A stretch of 47,968 nt of DNA from the NCBI GenBank assembly GCA_963169665.1, contig CAUJET010000085.1, positions 1 to 47,968 of the forward strand, given 5' to 3'. The notes under the pieces are model-generated. The model saw nothing but the letters and a program-made list of their open reading frames with translations. It was not told where the DNA came from and searched no databases. Made by a program: the position numbers and the translations under genes. Below, one piece after another: positions 7,855-16,808 of the stretch; within the stretch, counting starts at the first letter, position 1, and each line of letters begins with the position of its first letter. The DNA is from Actinomycetota bacterium. Lineage in GTDB: Bacteria; Actinomycetota; Acidimicrobiia; Acidimicrobiales; Ilumatobacteraceae.

Positions 7855-10404
7855 CTACTCGGGGCGGGCGATCGCGGCGAGCACGTCGAGTCGTGCGGCT
7901 CGCCGCGCCGGCCACAGCGCGGCGACGAAGCCCGCCACGAGGGTCGCGGCGACGACCACCGCGATCGTGCCGATGGGCAACGCGACCGACGTGACGCCGA
8001 CCGACGCCAAGCCGCGGGTGCCGAGCACGCCGAGGGGCAGCCCGACGGCGAGGCCGAGGGTGGTGCCGAACGCGGCCACGATCAGCGACTCGCCGAACAC
8101 CGTGAGCTGCAGCTGGCGTCTGGTCGCCCCGACGGCGCGCAGCAGGCCGAACTCGTGGGTGCGCTCGAACACGGCGAGGGCGAGCGTGTTGGTGATGCCC
8201 AGCACGGCGATGAGCACGGCGAACGCCAACAGGCCGTAGACGAGCCGCAGCAATTGGTCGAGCTGATCCTCCTGCGTGCGTCGGAACTCGGCCTGGTCGA
8301 GCAGTTCCACCTGCGGGAAGTCGTCGACGACCGTCGCGATCGACTCGCGGGCCAGCTCGAGGTCGGTGCCCTCGACGAGCGTGGCTCCGGCGAAGGCGTC
8401 GAGGCGCAGGGCCGGATTGGCCGCGGCGAACACCTCGAGGTCGACGATCCAGTTGGTGTTCGTCGCCGCCGCATCGGCGAACACACCGACGACGGTGAGC
8501 GTCTGCGACTCGCCGGTGCGCCACTGCACCTCCACCGTGTCGCCGACGCCGAGGTCGAAGTCGCCCGCCGGGTCCTCGTGCAACAGCAGGCCGTCGTCGG
8601 CGAGCCCCTCGTAGCCGCCCGATCGCACGTCGAGATCGACGATCGCAGCGAACGTGTCGCCGTCGACCGCACCGACCGATCGGGTGCCGCCGTCCACCTG
8701 GAACGTGCCCGCGCGGAACGCGCTGACCGCCTCCACCTCGGGCAGCTCGGCGATCTGCTCGACGAGCATGGGGGAGAAGCCCTGGAAGCTGCTGCCGGTG
8801 AAGAAGAAGTCGGCCGTGACCGACTGGCCGAGCTGTTCCGACAACGACCGGCTGAGCGATGCGCCGACCACCCCGACGCCGCTCACGAGCGCGACGCCGA
8901 TCATGAGCGCCGACGCGGTGGTGGCCGTGCGGCGGGGTGAGCGGGCGGCGTTCTCCTGCGCCAGACGGCCAGGCATGCCGAGGAGCCGCCGCACGGGCAC
9001 GCCGAGCACCCGACCCATCGGGGCCGCCGCGCCGGCAGCGAGGAGCGCGACCCCCGCCAGCACGGTCCCGCCGCCGGCCGCGATCAGGCCGACCGTGAGC
9101 CCGAGCTCCCCGGGCTTCGCGAACACGCCCGTGCTGTAGACGGCCGTGCCGGCGGCGACGAGCACGACGCCGATCGCCGACCGGAGGGGCGATCCCTGCC
9201 GAGGCGGCGCAGCGTCGAGTCGCATCGCCGCGATCGGCGGCACACGCCCGGCCGTGAGCGCCGGGGCGACGGTGGCGGCCATGGTGACGCCCACGCCCAC
9301 GAGCAGGGCCACGAGCACCGTGCGCGGCTCGATCACGGTGCCAGCTCGCGGGAAGCCGGCACCGCCGGCGTTGAAGACCGCCGTGAGCGCCCGGGCGACC
9401 CCGACGCCGCCGAGCAGCCCGGTCGCCGTGGCCAGCAGTGCGATCGCGAGCGACTCGGCCAGGATCATCGAGCGCACCTGTCGACCGCTCGCACCGATCG
9501 CCCGGAGCAGGGCGAGCTCGCGCATGCGTTGCCCGACGATGATCCGGAACGTGTTGTTGATGAGGAACGCGCTGACGAACAGTGCGATCAGCGCGAAGCC
9601 GAGGAGCACCCAGCGCAGGAGGTCGACGGCGTTGCCGATCCGCTCCGCCGTGTCGCGGGCGACCTCCTCGCCGGTCACCACCTCGGCGTCGCCGGGCAGG
9701 AGTGCTTCGATCGCACTCGCCACCTCGCCGCCACGCCCGTCGTCGACAGCGATGTCGATCGAGTCGTAGAGGCCGGGCGACCCGAGCACCTCCTGGGCGG
9801 TGATCGGATCGAAGGCGGCGATGGTCGCCCGTCCCGCCACGGCGTCGTCGGAGTCGCCGAGGCCGTTGATGCCCACGAGCGTGAACGAGCGCACCCCGTC
9901 GGCCACCGCGATGCGGACGGTGTCGCCGAGCGACGCGCCGATGCGATCGGCGGTGGTCTCGTCGAGCGAGACCTCACCGATGCCCGAGGGCACCTTTCCC
10001 GAGCGCAGCACCCGGCCACCGATCACGCCCTCGCCGGTCCACGAGACGCCGAGCTGCGGGCCGCCTCGTGCCGGCACCGGTTCGCCGTCTGCATCGAGCA
10101 CGACGGCCGGCTCGTCGAGGTTCGGTTCGACCGCGACCACACCGGGCAGTGCCCGGATCTCGTCGGCGAGGGCCGCCGGGACCGGACTGCCCCCGCCGCC
10201 ACGACCGAACGCCGTGGCGCCGCGCACCCGGAGGTCGATGCCCTCGTCGAGTTGCGCGAACAACTGGTCGAACGCCCGACGGAAGCTGTCGGTGAGGACG
10301 AACGCGCCGCTCACGAACGACACGCCGATCACGATCGACAGCACCGTCAGCACGATGCGTGCCCGCCGGGCGAGCAGTCCCCGGAGCGTCACACGGGCGA
10401 TCAT
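7855..10404 (-). CDS. ABC transporter permease with two FtsX domains (MacB/LolC-like)
   Basis: An 849-residue membrane protein. It has a first TM segment at about 16-37, a large extracytoplasmic domain, a three-TM FtsX block at about 265-385, a second TM at the middle (after the RLAQENAARSPRRTATT motif), another extracytoplasmic domain and a C-terminal FtsX block at about 730-845. This duplicated arrangement is typical of actinobacterial permeases that act with a LolD/MacB-type ATPase to move lipoproteins, peptides or lipids or to transmit mechanical force. No ATPase gene is adjacent on either side, so its partner must be encoded elsewhere. Start ATG 10404. Confidence 0.9.
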   Translation of the reverse strand: MIARVTLRGLLARRARIVLTVLSIVIGVSFVSGAFVLTDSFRRAFDQLFAQLDEGIDLRVRGATAFGRGGGGSPVPAALADEIRALPGVVAVEPNLDEPAVVLDADGEPVPARGGPQLGVSWTGEGVIGGRVLRSGKVPSGIGEVSLDETTADRIGASLGDTVRIAVADGVRSFTLVGINGLGDSDDAVAGRATIAAFDPITAQEVLGSPGLYDSIDIAVDDGRGGEVASAIEALLPGDAEVVTGEEVARDTAERIGNAVDLLRWVLLGFALIALFVSAFLINNTFRIIVGQRMRELALLRAIGASGRQVRSMILAESLAIALLATATGLLGGVGVARALTAVFNAGGAGFPRAGTVIEPRTVLVALLVGVGVTMAATVAPALTAGRVPPIAAMRLDAAPPRQGSPLRSAIGVVLVAAGTAVYSTGVFAKPGELGLTVGLIAAGGGTVLAGVALLAAGAAAPMGRVLGVPVRRLLGMPGRLAQENAARSPRRTATTASALMIGVALVSGVGVVGASLSRSLSEQLGQSVTADFFFTGSSFQGFSPMLVEQIAELPEVEAVSAFRAGTFQVDGGTRSVGAVDGDTFAAIVDLDVRSGGYEGLADDGLLLHEDPAGDFDLGVGDTVEVQWRTGESQTLTVVGVFADAAATNTNWIVDLEVFAAANPALRLDAFAGATLVEGTDLELARESIATVVDDFPQVELLDQAEFRRTQEDQLDQLLRLVYGLLAFAVLIAVLGITNTLALAVFERTHEFGLLRAVGATRRQLQLTVFGESLIVAAFGTTLGLAVGLPLGVLGTRGLASVGVTSVALPIGTIAVVVAATLVAGFVAALWPARRAARLDVLAAIARPE

Positions 10405-10549
10405 CTCGGGCGAACCTAGCGGTGCTCGGCCGAGCGTGCTCGGCCGTGCCGGGTCGAGTCCGGCGGCAACGCCCGGCCGCGCGCCGGTCGTTCCGCCGGT
10501 GTCCTCGACCCCGTCGAACAGCAGGGACGGGATCGAGGAGCGGCGTCGG

Positions 10550-11269
10550 TCAGGCGGTGAAGAGGAACTCGGTGCCGACGACGTTGAACAGGTTGCCGAA
10601 GCTGAAGCCGAAGAGGACGGTGCTGAGCGGCGAACCGGAGCCCGCGAAGTTCGCGATGTCGTCCTCCTCCATGTAGAACTTGTTGCTCCCCGGCCCGTTG
10701 GCCACGGCCTGTGCGACGGTGAGGTCGGTGATGCTGCTCACCGGCACGAACACGAGGCGCTTCGTGGCCACGGTGCCGGCGAGGATGACGCGGTTCCACT
10801 CTGCCAGCGCCGTCGGGCCGCCGTAGATCACCCAGCCGCTCCCGCCGGAGCCGTACTCGAGCGCCGGAACGCCGGCGAAGGTGATCGCCGTCCCCTGGTT
10901 GGTCGCGGGCGCCGCGAGGGTCGTCGTCGGCCCGCCGCCACCGCCGCCGCCCTGAGCTGCGATGGTGTAGTTGCCAGAGGCGAGGGTGATGTCGTGGATG
11001 GTCGACTCCTGGCGGAGCAGGCCGGCCGACACCAGTTCGGCCTCGGTGCCGTACGTGCCGAACTTGGCCATGTGCGCCTCCTCGGCCGACTCGAGCGTCT
11101 TCAGGTCGGCGTCGGCCGCGCTGTCCTTGCCCTGGTCGGTGATGCCGCGGACGGCGAAGACGGTGACCGTGGCGAGCACGCCCAGGATCACGATGACGAT
11201 CAGGAGTTCGACGAGGGTGAACCCCCGGTCGTCGTCGGTGCGGTGATGGGCAGGGCGGGCTGGGTTCAC
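10550..11269 (-). CDS. Type IV prepilin-like protein
   Basis: A 239-residue secreted protein with a class III leader: a charged N-terminus ending in DDDRG, cleavage between Gly16 and Phe17, then FTLVELL with Glu at mature position 5 and a ~22-residue hydrophobic helix. This is the signature of type IV pilins and type II pseudopilins, processed by PilD-type peptidase. After the helical stalk there is a run of seven glycines followed by PTTT (about 107-117) and a beta-rich C-terminal region. No pilus ATPase, platform protein or peptidase lies in the window. The start is GTG 11269; the ribosome site is weak and no ATG is available nearby. Confidence 0.85.
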   Translation of the reverse strand: MNPARPAHHRTDDDRGFTLVELLIVIVILGVLATVTVFAVRGITDQGKDSAADADLKTLESAEEAHMAKFGTYGTEAELVSAGLLRQESTIHDITLASGNYTIAAQGGGGGGGPTTTLAAPATNQGTAITFAGVPALEYGSGGSGWVIYGGPTALAEWNRVILAGTVATKRLVFVPVSSITDLTVAQAVANGPGSNKFYMEEDDIANFAGSGSPLSTVLFGFSFGNLFNVVGTEFLFTA

Positions 11270-11458
11270 GAAGGTATTCGTCGGCAGATGATCACGTGAC
11301 TTGACCGCCGGACGGACAACCCCCCGATCGCAGCGGCGGCCGCCCGGCGAACCCGATCGACTCCTCGATTCGGCGCCCGGACGCCCCGCCGCGATTCCCG
11401 GTACGGGCGTTCCGCTCTTGGACCGTTCGCGCCGGGTGGGCCTCGCTAACATGCCGCC

Positions 11459-12235
11459 GTGACGATCACCGACTTCGCGATGAGCTGGTTCGATCTCGGT
11501 GGCCGCAACGCCATCGTGACCGGCGGCAACACCGGCCTGGGGCAGGCCTTCACGCTGGCGCTCGCCAAGGCAGGCGCGAACGTGCTGGTGCCCAGCCTGG
11601 CCGACGACGACGGCACCACCCGCTCGCTGGTGGAGGCCGAAGGTGTCCGCTACGAGTTCATGGAGGCAGACATCACCGCCGACGGCGTGCCCGCCCAGGT
11701 GATCGCCACGTGCGTCGAGCGGCTCGGCTCGGTCGACATCCTCATCAACTCCGCCGGCATCTGCCCCCTCGGCGAGGTGCTCGAGTTCGGGCGCGACAAG
11801 TGGGACGCCACCGTGGCGGTCAACCTCACCGCTGCGTTCGAGATGAGCTTCGAGGCGGCCAAGGTGATGGTGCCCCAGCGCAGCGGCAAGATCATCAACA
11901 TCTGCTCGATGTTCAGCTTCCTCGGCGGCCGTATGTCGTCGGCGTACTCGGCCACCAAGCACGGCATCGCCGGGCTCACCAAGGCGTACTGCGACGAGCT
12001 CGCCGAGCACAACATCCAGGTGAACGGCATCGCCCCCGGCTACTACGCAACGGCCATCACCACCGCCACGCGCAGCAACCCCGACACCAACCGCAAGGTG
12101 CTCGAGCACATCCCGGCCAACCGCTGGGGCGAGACGGTCGACCTGATGGGCACGGTCGTGTTCCTGTCGAGCCGGGCGAGCGACTACGTGAACGGCCACG
12201 TCCTCGCGGTCGACGGCGGTTACCTCGTCCGCTGA
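11459..12235 (+). CDS. ygcW: Short-chain dehydrogenase/reductase, YgcW-like
   Basis: A classical SDR of 258 residues: TGGNTGLG at 21-28 for NAD(P), NSAG at 97-100, catalytic Ser150, Tyr163 and Lys167 (YSATK), and a C-terminal AVDGGYLVR. It closely follows the sequence of E. coli YgcW as I remember it, including the IAPGYYAT and HIPANRWG stretches; the family also includes deoxygluconate dehydrogenase (KduD). It probably oxidises or reduces a sugar, polyol or sugar acid. It starts at GTG 11459, with TAACAT at 11447-11452, 6 nt upstream, pointing to a leaderless mRNA. It heads the ygcW-ygcE-ygcU-like operon, 19 nt before the kinase. Confidence 0.88.
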   Translation: MTITDFAMSWFDLGGRNAIVTGGNTGLGQAFTLALAKAGANVLVPSLADDDGTTRSLVEAEGVRYEFMEADITADGVPAQVIATCVERLGSVDILINSAGICPLGEVLEFGRDKWDATVAVNLTAAFEMSFEAAKVMVPQRSGKIINICSMFSFLGGRMSSAYSATKHGIAGLTKAYCDELAEHNIQVNGIAPGYYATAITTATRSNPDTNRKVLEHIPANRWGETVDLMGTVVFLSSRASDYVNGHVLAVDGGYLVR

Positions 12236-12254
12236 GGCGGGGGAGCGACAGGTC

Positions 12255-13691
12255 ATGGCGGGCCCTTACCTCATCGGCGTCGACTGCGGCACGCAGAGCG
12301 CGAAGGTCGTCGTCTATGACGTGGCCGGAAACGCCATCGCCCGCGGCCAGCAGGTGCTGCGCCCGATGGAGCGGCCACGCCACGGTGTGGTGATCCACCC
12401 CGACGACGACCTGTGGACGTCGATCGCCGCCGCGAGCCGCGAGGCGATGGCGGGCTTCACCGGCGACCCCGCCGAGATCGTCGCCGTCGGCATCTGCCCG
12501 ATCCGGTGCAACAAGGCGTTCCTGCGCGCCGATGGTTCGCTGATCGAACCGGTGATCAGCTGGATGGACGACCGGGCGTACCAGCCGTACCTGCCCGACG
12601 ATCCCGAGTGCGCGTACGCCACCACCTCGTCGGGATACGTCGCCCACCGCTTCACCGGCGAGTTCAAGGACACGGCGGCGAACAACATCCTGTTGCAGTG
12701 GCCGATCGACCCGAAGACCTGGCAGTGGAGCGACGATCCTGCGCTGTACGAGACGTTCGGCATGCGGCGCGAGCACCTGCTCGACCTGCAGATGCCCGGC
12801 GAGGTCATCGGCGGCGTCACGGCCGAGGCGTCGGCGGCCACCGGCATCCCGGCGGGCATCCCCGTCGTGCAGACCGCGAACGACAAGGCGGTCGAGATGC
12901 TCGGCTCCGGGTCGTTGGGCGAGACGACCGCGCTGGTGTCGCTCGGCACCTACATCGCCGCGATGGTGCACGGCCACGAATACCACGCCGAGCCGGTGAG
13001 CTTCTGGACGAACTTCGCGAGCGTGCCGCACCGGTACCTGTACGAGAGCAACGGCGTGCGCCGCGGCATGTGGACGCTCACCTGGTTCCTCGACCTGCTC
13101 GGTCCCGAGGTGGCCGACCGGGCGGCGTCGCTCGGCATGTCGCGCGAGCAGTACCTCGAGCGCGAGGCCGCGGCCGTGCCCGCCGGCAGCGAGGGCCTGA
13201 TGACCGTGCTCGACTGGCTCGCCACCACCGACAAGCCGTTCCGCAAGGGCATGATGCTCGGCTTCGACGCGCGGCACTCACGCGGCCACGTGTACCGCTC
13301 GATCCTCGAGGCGATCGCGCTCACCATGAAGCACCACGTCGACGCGATGTGCGACGAGCTCGGCATCGCGCTCACCGAGATCGTCGTCTCCGGCGGCGGT
13401 TCGAACAGTCGGCTGTTCATGCAGATCTTCGCCGACGTGTTCGGCATTCCGGCCTCGCGCAGCATCGACGGCGGGGGAGCGAGCCTCGGCTCGGCGATGT
13501 GCGCGGCGGCCGCCGTCGGGCTGTACGTCGACATCGACGCGGCGACGGTGGCGATGGCCAAGCCGCGCGAGTCGTTCACGCCCGACGCTCTCAACAGCGA
13601 CGTGTACGACCGCATGGCCGAGACCGTGTACCACGACATCCGCAGCCACACCGACGCACTCTTCGAGCGCGCCTACCCGATCTTCCACTGA
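12255..13691 (+). CDS. ygcE: FGGY-family carbohydrate kinase, YgcE-like
   Basis: A 478-residue sugar kinase of the FGGY fold. It has the phosphate-1 loop GVDCGTQSAK near the N-terminus, SLGTYIAAM in the middle, a catalytic-Asp region (NDKAVEM) and the adenosine-binding VVSGGGSNSRLFMQIFADVFG-like stretch near 380-400. These enzymes phosphorylate sugars, polyols or sugar-derived alcohols with ATP. The substrate is unknown; the sequence is not an ordinary xylulokinase or glycerol kinase. Neighbours on both sides (ygcW-like SDR, ygcU-like oxidase) match the E. coli ygc cluster, so the three probably act on one compound. ATG 12255 has a GGGGGAG ribosome site. Confidence 0.87.
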   Translation: MAGPYLIGVDCGTQSAKVVVYDVAGNAIARGQQVLRPMERPRHGVVIHPDDDLWTSIAAASREAMAGFTGDPAEIVAVGICPIRCNKAFLRADGSLIEPVISWMDDRAYQPYLPDDPECAYATTSSGYVAHRFTGEFKDTAANNILLQWPIDPKTWQWSDDPALYETFGMRREHLLDLQMPGEVIGGVTAEASAATGIPAGIPVVQTANDKAVEMLGSGSLGETTALVSLGTYIAAMVHGHEYHAEPVSFWTNFASVPHRYLYESNGVRRGMWTLTWFLDLLGPEVADRAASLGMSREQYLEREAAAVPAGSEGLMTVLDWLATTDKPFRKGMMLGFDARHSRGHVYRSILEAIALTMKHHVDAMCDELGIALTEIVVSGGGSNSRLFMQIFADVFGIPASRSIDGGGASLGSAMCAAAAVGLYVDIDAATVAMAKPRESFTPDALNSDVYDRMAETVYHDIRSHTDALFERAYPIFH

Positions 13692-13752
13692 CCGCACCTC
13701 CACGCACCAGCACACCCGCACCAGCACACGCACCCGCAGACAAGGACCCATC

Positions 13753-15198
13753 ATGACCATCACCCGTGACGGCATCGTCGAACACCTCCAGCAACTCCTC
13801 GCTGCCGACCAGGTGGTGACCGACCCCGAGGTGCTGCAGCGCTCGAGCGTCGACAACTTCCGCAAACTGCAGAACATCTTCGGCGTGTACACGCTGCCGT
13901 CGCCGGCGGCCGTGGTGATGGCGCGCAGCACCGACGACGTCGCCAAGGTGCTCGCCTTCGCGGACGCCAACGGCGTGAACGTCGTGGCTCGCACCGGCGG
14001 CACCGCGACCGAGGGCGGCCTCGAGATCCACGACGACCGTTCGATCGTCGTCGACGGCTCGGGACTCGACCAGATCGTGAAGATCGACGCCTACAACATG
14101 CAGGCCACCGTGCAGTGCGGCGTGCCGCTGCAGCGCCTCGAGGACGAGGTGCGCAAGGTGGGCCTCACCACCGGTCACTCGCCGCAGAGCAAGCCGATCG
14201 CGTCGATGGGCGGCCTGGTCGCCACCCGCAGCATCGGCCAGTTCTCCACCCTCTACGGCGGCATCGAGGACATGGTCGTCGGCTGCGAGGTCGTGTTCCC
14301 CGGTGGTCAGGTGTCGCGCATCAAGAACGTGCCGCGCCGCGCGGCGGGTCCCGACATCCGCCACATCGTGATCGGCAACGAGGGCGCCCTCTGCTACATC
14401 ACCGAGGTCACGGTGAAGCTCTTCCCGTACCTGCCCGAGAACAACATCTTCCTCGGCTGGACCCTGAAGAACATGAAGGAGGGCTTCGAGGTGCTGCGCG
14501 AGGTGATGGTCGCCGGCTACAAGCCGTCGGTCGCCCGCCTGTACGACTTCGAGGACGGCCAGCTCCACTTCTCGCACTTCGCCCAGCCCGACGACTGCAT
14601 CGTGCTGTTCATGGCCGAGGGCAACGCCGGCATCTCGACGGCCACGGCCGAGGGCATCCGCGAGATCGTGGCGAAGCACCCGAACTGCGTGCCCGTCGAG
14701 AGCCAGCTCATCTCCGACTGGTTCGACGACCTCGTGTGGGGTCCCGACAAGGTCACCCGTGAGGACAACCGCATCTTCACCACGCGCAACGTGAACCGCA
14801 CCACCGAGATCTCCGCCGACTGGAGCTCGATCAACGAGATCTACGACGCGGTCATCCCGCGGATCCGGGCCGAGATCAAGGGCATCACGCTGTTGGGCGG
14901 ACACTCGTCGCACAGCTACATCAACGGCACGAACATGTACTTCAACTACTTCTACGACCTCATCGACTGTGAGCCGGAGGAGGAGAACGACAAGTACTAC
15001 TGGCCGATCATCAAGATCATCTGCGAAGAGACGCTGCGCCTCGGTGGGTCGATCGTGCACCACCACGGCATCGGCAAGGCCCGTGCGCCGTGGGTGCGCG
15101 ACGAGTACGGCACCTCCTACCCGATGCTCGAGGCGCTGAAGCACGCATTCGACCCGAACGGTGTGATGAACATCGGGACGATCATCCCGCGGGCCTGA
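13753..15198 (+). CDS. ygcU: FAD-linked oxidoreductase, YgcU-like (GlcD family)
   Basis: A 481-residue vanillyl-alcohol-oxidase/GlcD-type flavoprotein. The FAD-binding half has RTGGTATEGGLE and the very conserved TTGHSPQSKPIASMGGLVA stretch; the C-terminal half has LGGHSSHSY and IVHHHGIGK, the latter near the flavin and probably catalytic. The match to E. coli YgcU from memory is strong and near full length. It would oxidise a 2-hydroxy acid or alcohol and pass electrons to an unidentified acceptor. The E. coli locus has ETF-like genes beside it; none is present here. It is separated from the kinase by 61 bp rich in CACCAGCACAC-type repeats and converges with zwf. Confidence 0.9.
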   Translation: MTITRDGIVEHLQQLLAADQVVTDPEVLQRSSVDNFRKLQNIFGVYTLPSPAAVVMARSTDDVAKVLAFADANGVNVVARTGGTATEGGLEIHDDRSIVVDGSGLDQIVKIDAYNMQATVQCGVPLQRLEDEVRKVGLTTGHSPQSKPIASMGGLVATRSIGQFSTLYGGIEDMVVGCEVVFPGGQVSRIKNVPRRAAGPDIRHIVIGNEGALCYITEVTVKLFPYLPENNIFLGWTLKNMKEGFEVLREVMVAGYKPSVARLYDFEDGQLHFSHFAQPDDCIVLFMAEGNAGISTATAEGIREIVAKHPNCVPVESQLISDWFDDLVWGPDKVTREDNRIFTTRNVNRTTEISADWSSINEIYDAVIPRIRAEIKGITLLGGHSSHSYINGTNMYFNYFYDLIDCEPEEENDKYYWPIIKIICEETLRLGGSIVHHHGIGKARAPWVRDEYGTSYPMLEALKHAFDPNGVMNIGTIIPRA

Positions 15199-15224
15199 GC
15201 TGGCGAGCGCTCACCCGCTCGGAA

Positions 15225-16712
15225 TCACTGGGGTCGGGTGCGCCATGCCCGCTCGAAGGGCAGACGCCAGGCGTGGGGCGCGATCAGCTGATGGATCGCG
15301 TTGGGTCCCCACGACCCCGGCGCGTACGACCGCACGGGTGGCGGCGACTCCAGCAGCGGTGACGACAGCTCCCACAACCGCTCGATGCCCTCGGCCGTCG
15401 TGAACAGCGTGTGGTCGCCGCTCATCGCGTCGTGGATGAGGCGTTCGTAGGCCTCGAGGACGTCGCTCTCGCGACCGGTCTCGTGGAGCGCGAACTGCAG
15501 GCTCAGCTTGTCGAGCTTCATGCCGGGGCCAGGGCGCTTGCCGTAGAACGACAGCGAGAGCTTCGACGCGTCGGCCAGATCGAACGTGAGGTGGTCGGGT
15601 CCATGGGCGCCGATGCCGGATCCCGGCGGGAACATGCTCTTCGGCGGCTCACGGAACGCGATCGAGATGATGCGTGCTCCTTCGGCCATCCGCTTGCCGG
15701 TGCGCAGGTAGAACGGCACCCCGGCCCACCGCCAGTTGTCGATCTCGCAGCGCAGCGCGATGAAGGTGTCGGTCTCGGAATCGTGGGCCACCCCTGCCTC
15801 GTCGCGATAGCCGATGTACTGCCCGCGCACCACGTCGGTGGGCTTGATCGGCAGCATCGAACGGAAGACCTTGTTCTTCTCCTCGCTGATCGCACGCGGT
15901 TCCAGCGCGGTGGGCGGTTCCATCGCCATGAACGCCAACACCTGGAACAGGTGGGTGACCACCATGTCCTTGTACGCGCCGGTCTGTTCGTAGAACCCGA
16001 TGTGGCCGTCGAGGCTGAGCGCCTCCGGCACGTCGATCTGTACATGGTCGATGTGGTCGCGGTTCCAGATCGGCTCGAACAGGCCGTTGGCGAACCGGAA
16101 GGCGAGGATGTTCTGTGCCGCTTCCTTCCCGAGGAAGTGGTCGATGCGGTAGATCTGGTCCTCGCTGAAGGTCTCGTGCAGCGAGGCGTTCAGGGTGCGG
16201 GCCGTGGCGAGGTCGGTGCCGAACGGCTTCTCCATGATGATCCGAGCCCGTTCGACGAGCCCGGCCTCGGCGAGCGTGGTGACGACGAGGCGAGCGGCGG
16301 CCGGCGGCACACTGAGGTAGTGCAGCCGACGCGGTTCGCCGCCGAGCGCCGCCTCGGCCTCGGCCACGGCGGCTGCCAACCCTGCGGCACCCTGTCCCTG
16401 CGGCACGTACTGGAGCTTGGCAGCGAAGGCGTCCCACTGGCGGTCGTCGAAGACACGGTCGGAGAACTCGTCGATCGCCCGTCTCGCGAAGGCGCGGAAA
16501 CCGTCCGCGTCGAGCTGGTCGAGCGATGTGCCGACGATACGGCACTCGCTCACCAGGCCGGCGAGGAACAGGTGCAGCAGACCCGGCAGGAGCTTGCGCC
16601 GCGAGAGGTCGCCGGTGGCGCCGAACAACACGATCACGTGCGGCTTCACCGGGGCCATCAGCGACGGCGTGATGTCGCTCGGATCGGTGTGGGTGGTCAC
16701 GTGCTCGGACAT
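15225..16712 (-). CDS. zwf: Glucose-6-phosphate 1-dehydrogenase
   Basis: Zwf oxidises glucose 6-phosphate to 6-phosphogluconolactone with NAD(P)+, the entry to the oxidative pentose phosphate pathway. The 495-residue product has the coenzyme motif FGATGDLSRRKLLPG near residue 33 and the active-site RIDHFLGKEAAQNI with the substrate-binding Lys and catalytic His region. The length is standard. Other pentose phosphate genes (pgl, opcA, tal) are not adjacent, unlike the usual actinobacterial order, so it stands alone here. Start ATG 16712; its 3' end faces the ygcU-like gene with a 26-bp gap. Confidence 0.95.
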   Translation of the reverse strand: MSEHVTTHTDPSDITPSLMAPVKPHVIVLFGATGDLSRRKLLPGLLHLFLAGLVSECRIVGTSLDQLDADGFRAFARRAIDEFSDRVFDDRQWDAFAAKLQYVPQGQGAAGLAAAVAEAEAALGGEPRRLHYLSVPPAAARLVVTTLAEAGLVERARIIMEKPFGTDLATARTLNASLHETFSEDQIYRIDHFLGKEAAQNILAFRFANGLFEPIWNRDHIDHVQIDVPEALSLDGHIGFYEQTGAYKDMVVTHLFQVLAFMAMEPPTALEPRAISEEKNKVFRSMLPIKPTDVVRGQYIGYRDEAGVAHDSETDTFIALRCEIDNWRWAGVPFYLRTGKRMAEGARIISIAFREPPKSMFPPGSGIGAHGPDHLTFDLADASKLSLSFYGKRPGPGMKLDKLSLQFALHETGRESDVLEAYERLIHDAMSGDHTLFTTAEGIERLWELSSPLLESPPPVRSYAPGSWGPNAIHQLIAPHAWRLPFERAWRTRPQ

Positions 16713-16808
16713 CGCCGCACCTTATGTCGACCGATGAGCGCCTCGATTGCGTGCGTGTGACGTTCCGGCTCGCGTCCGGCTTGCTTCCGGCTTGCCCCAG
16801 GGCACGCG

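Noticed and set aside
15199..15224. Rho-independent terminator between ygcU-like and zwf
   Set aside because: The 26-bp gap has some self-complementarity (GAGCGCTC) but no stable stem followed by a T run.
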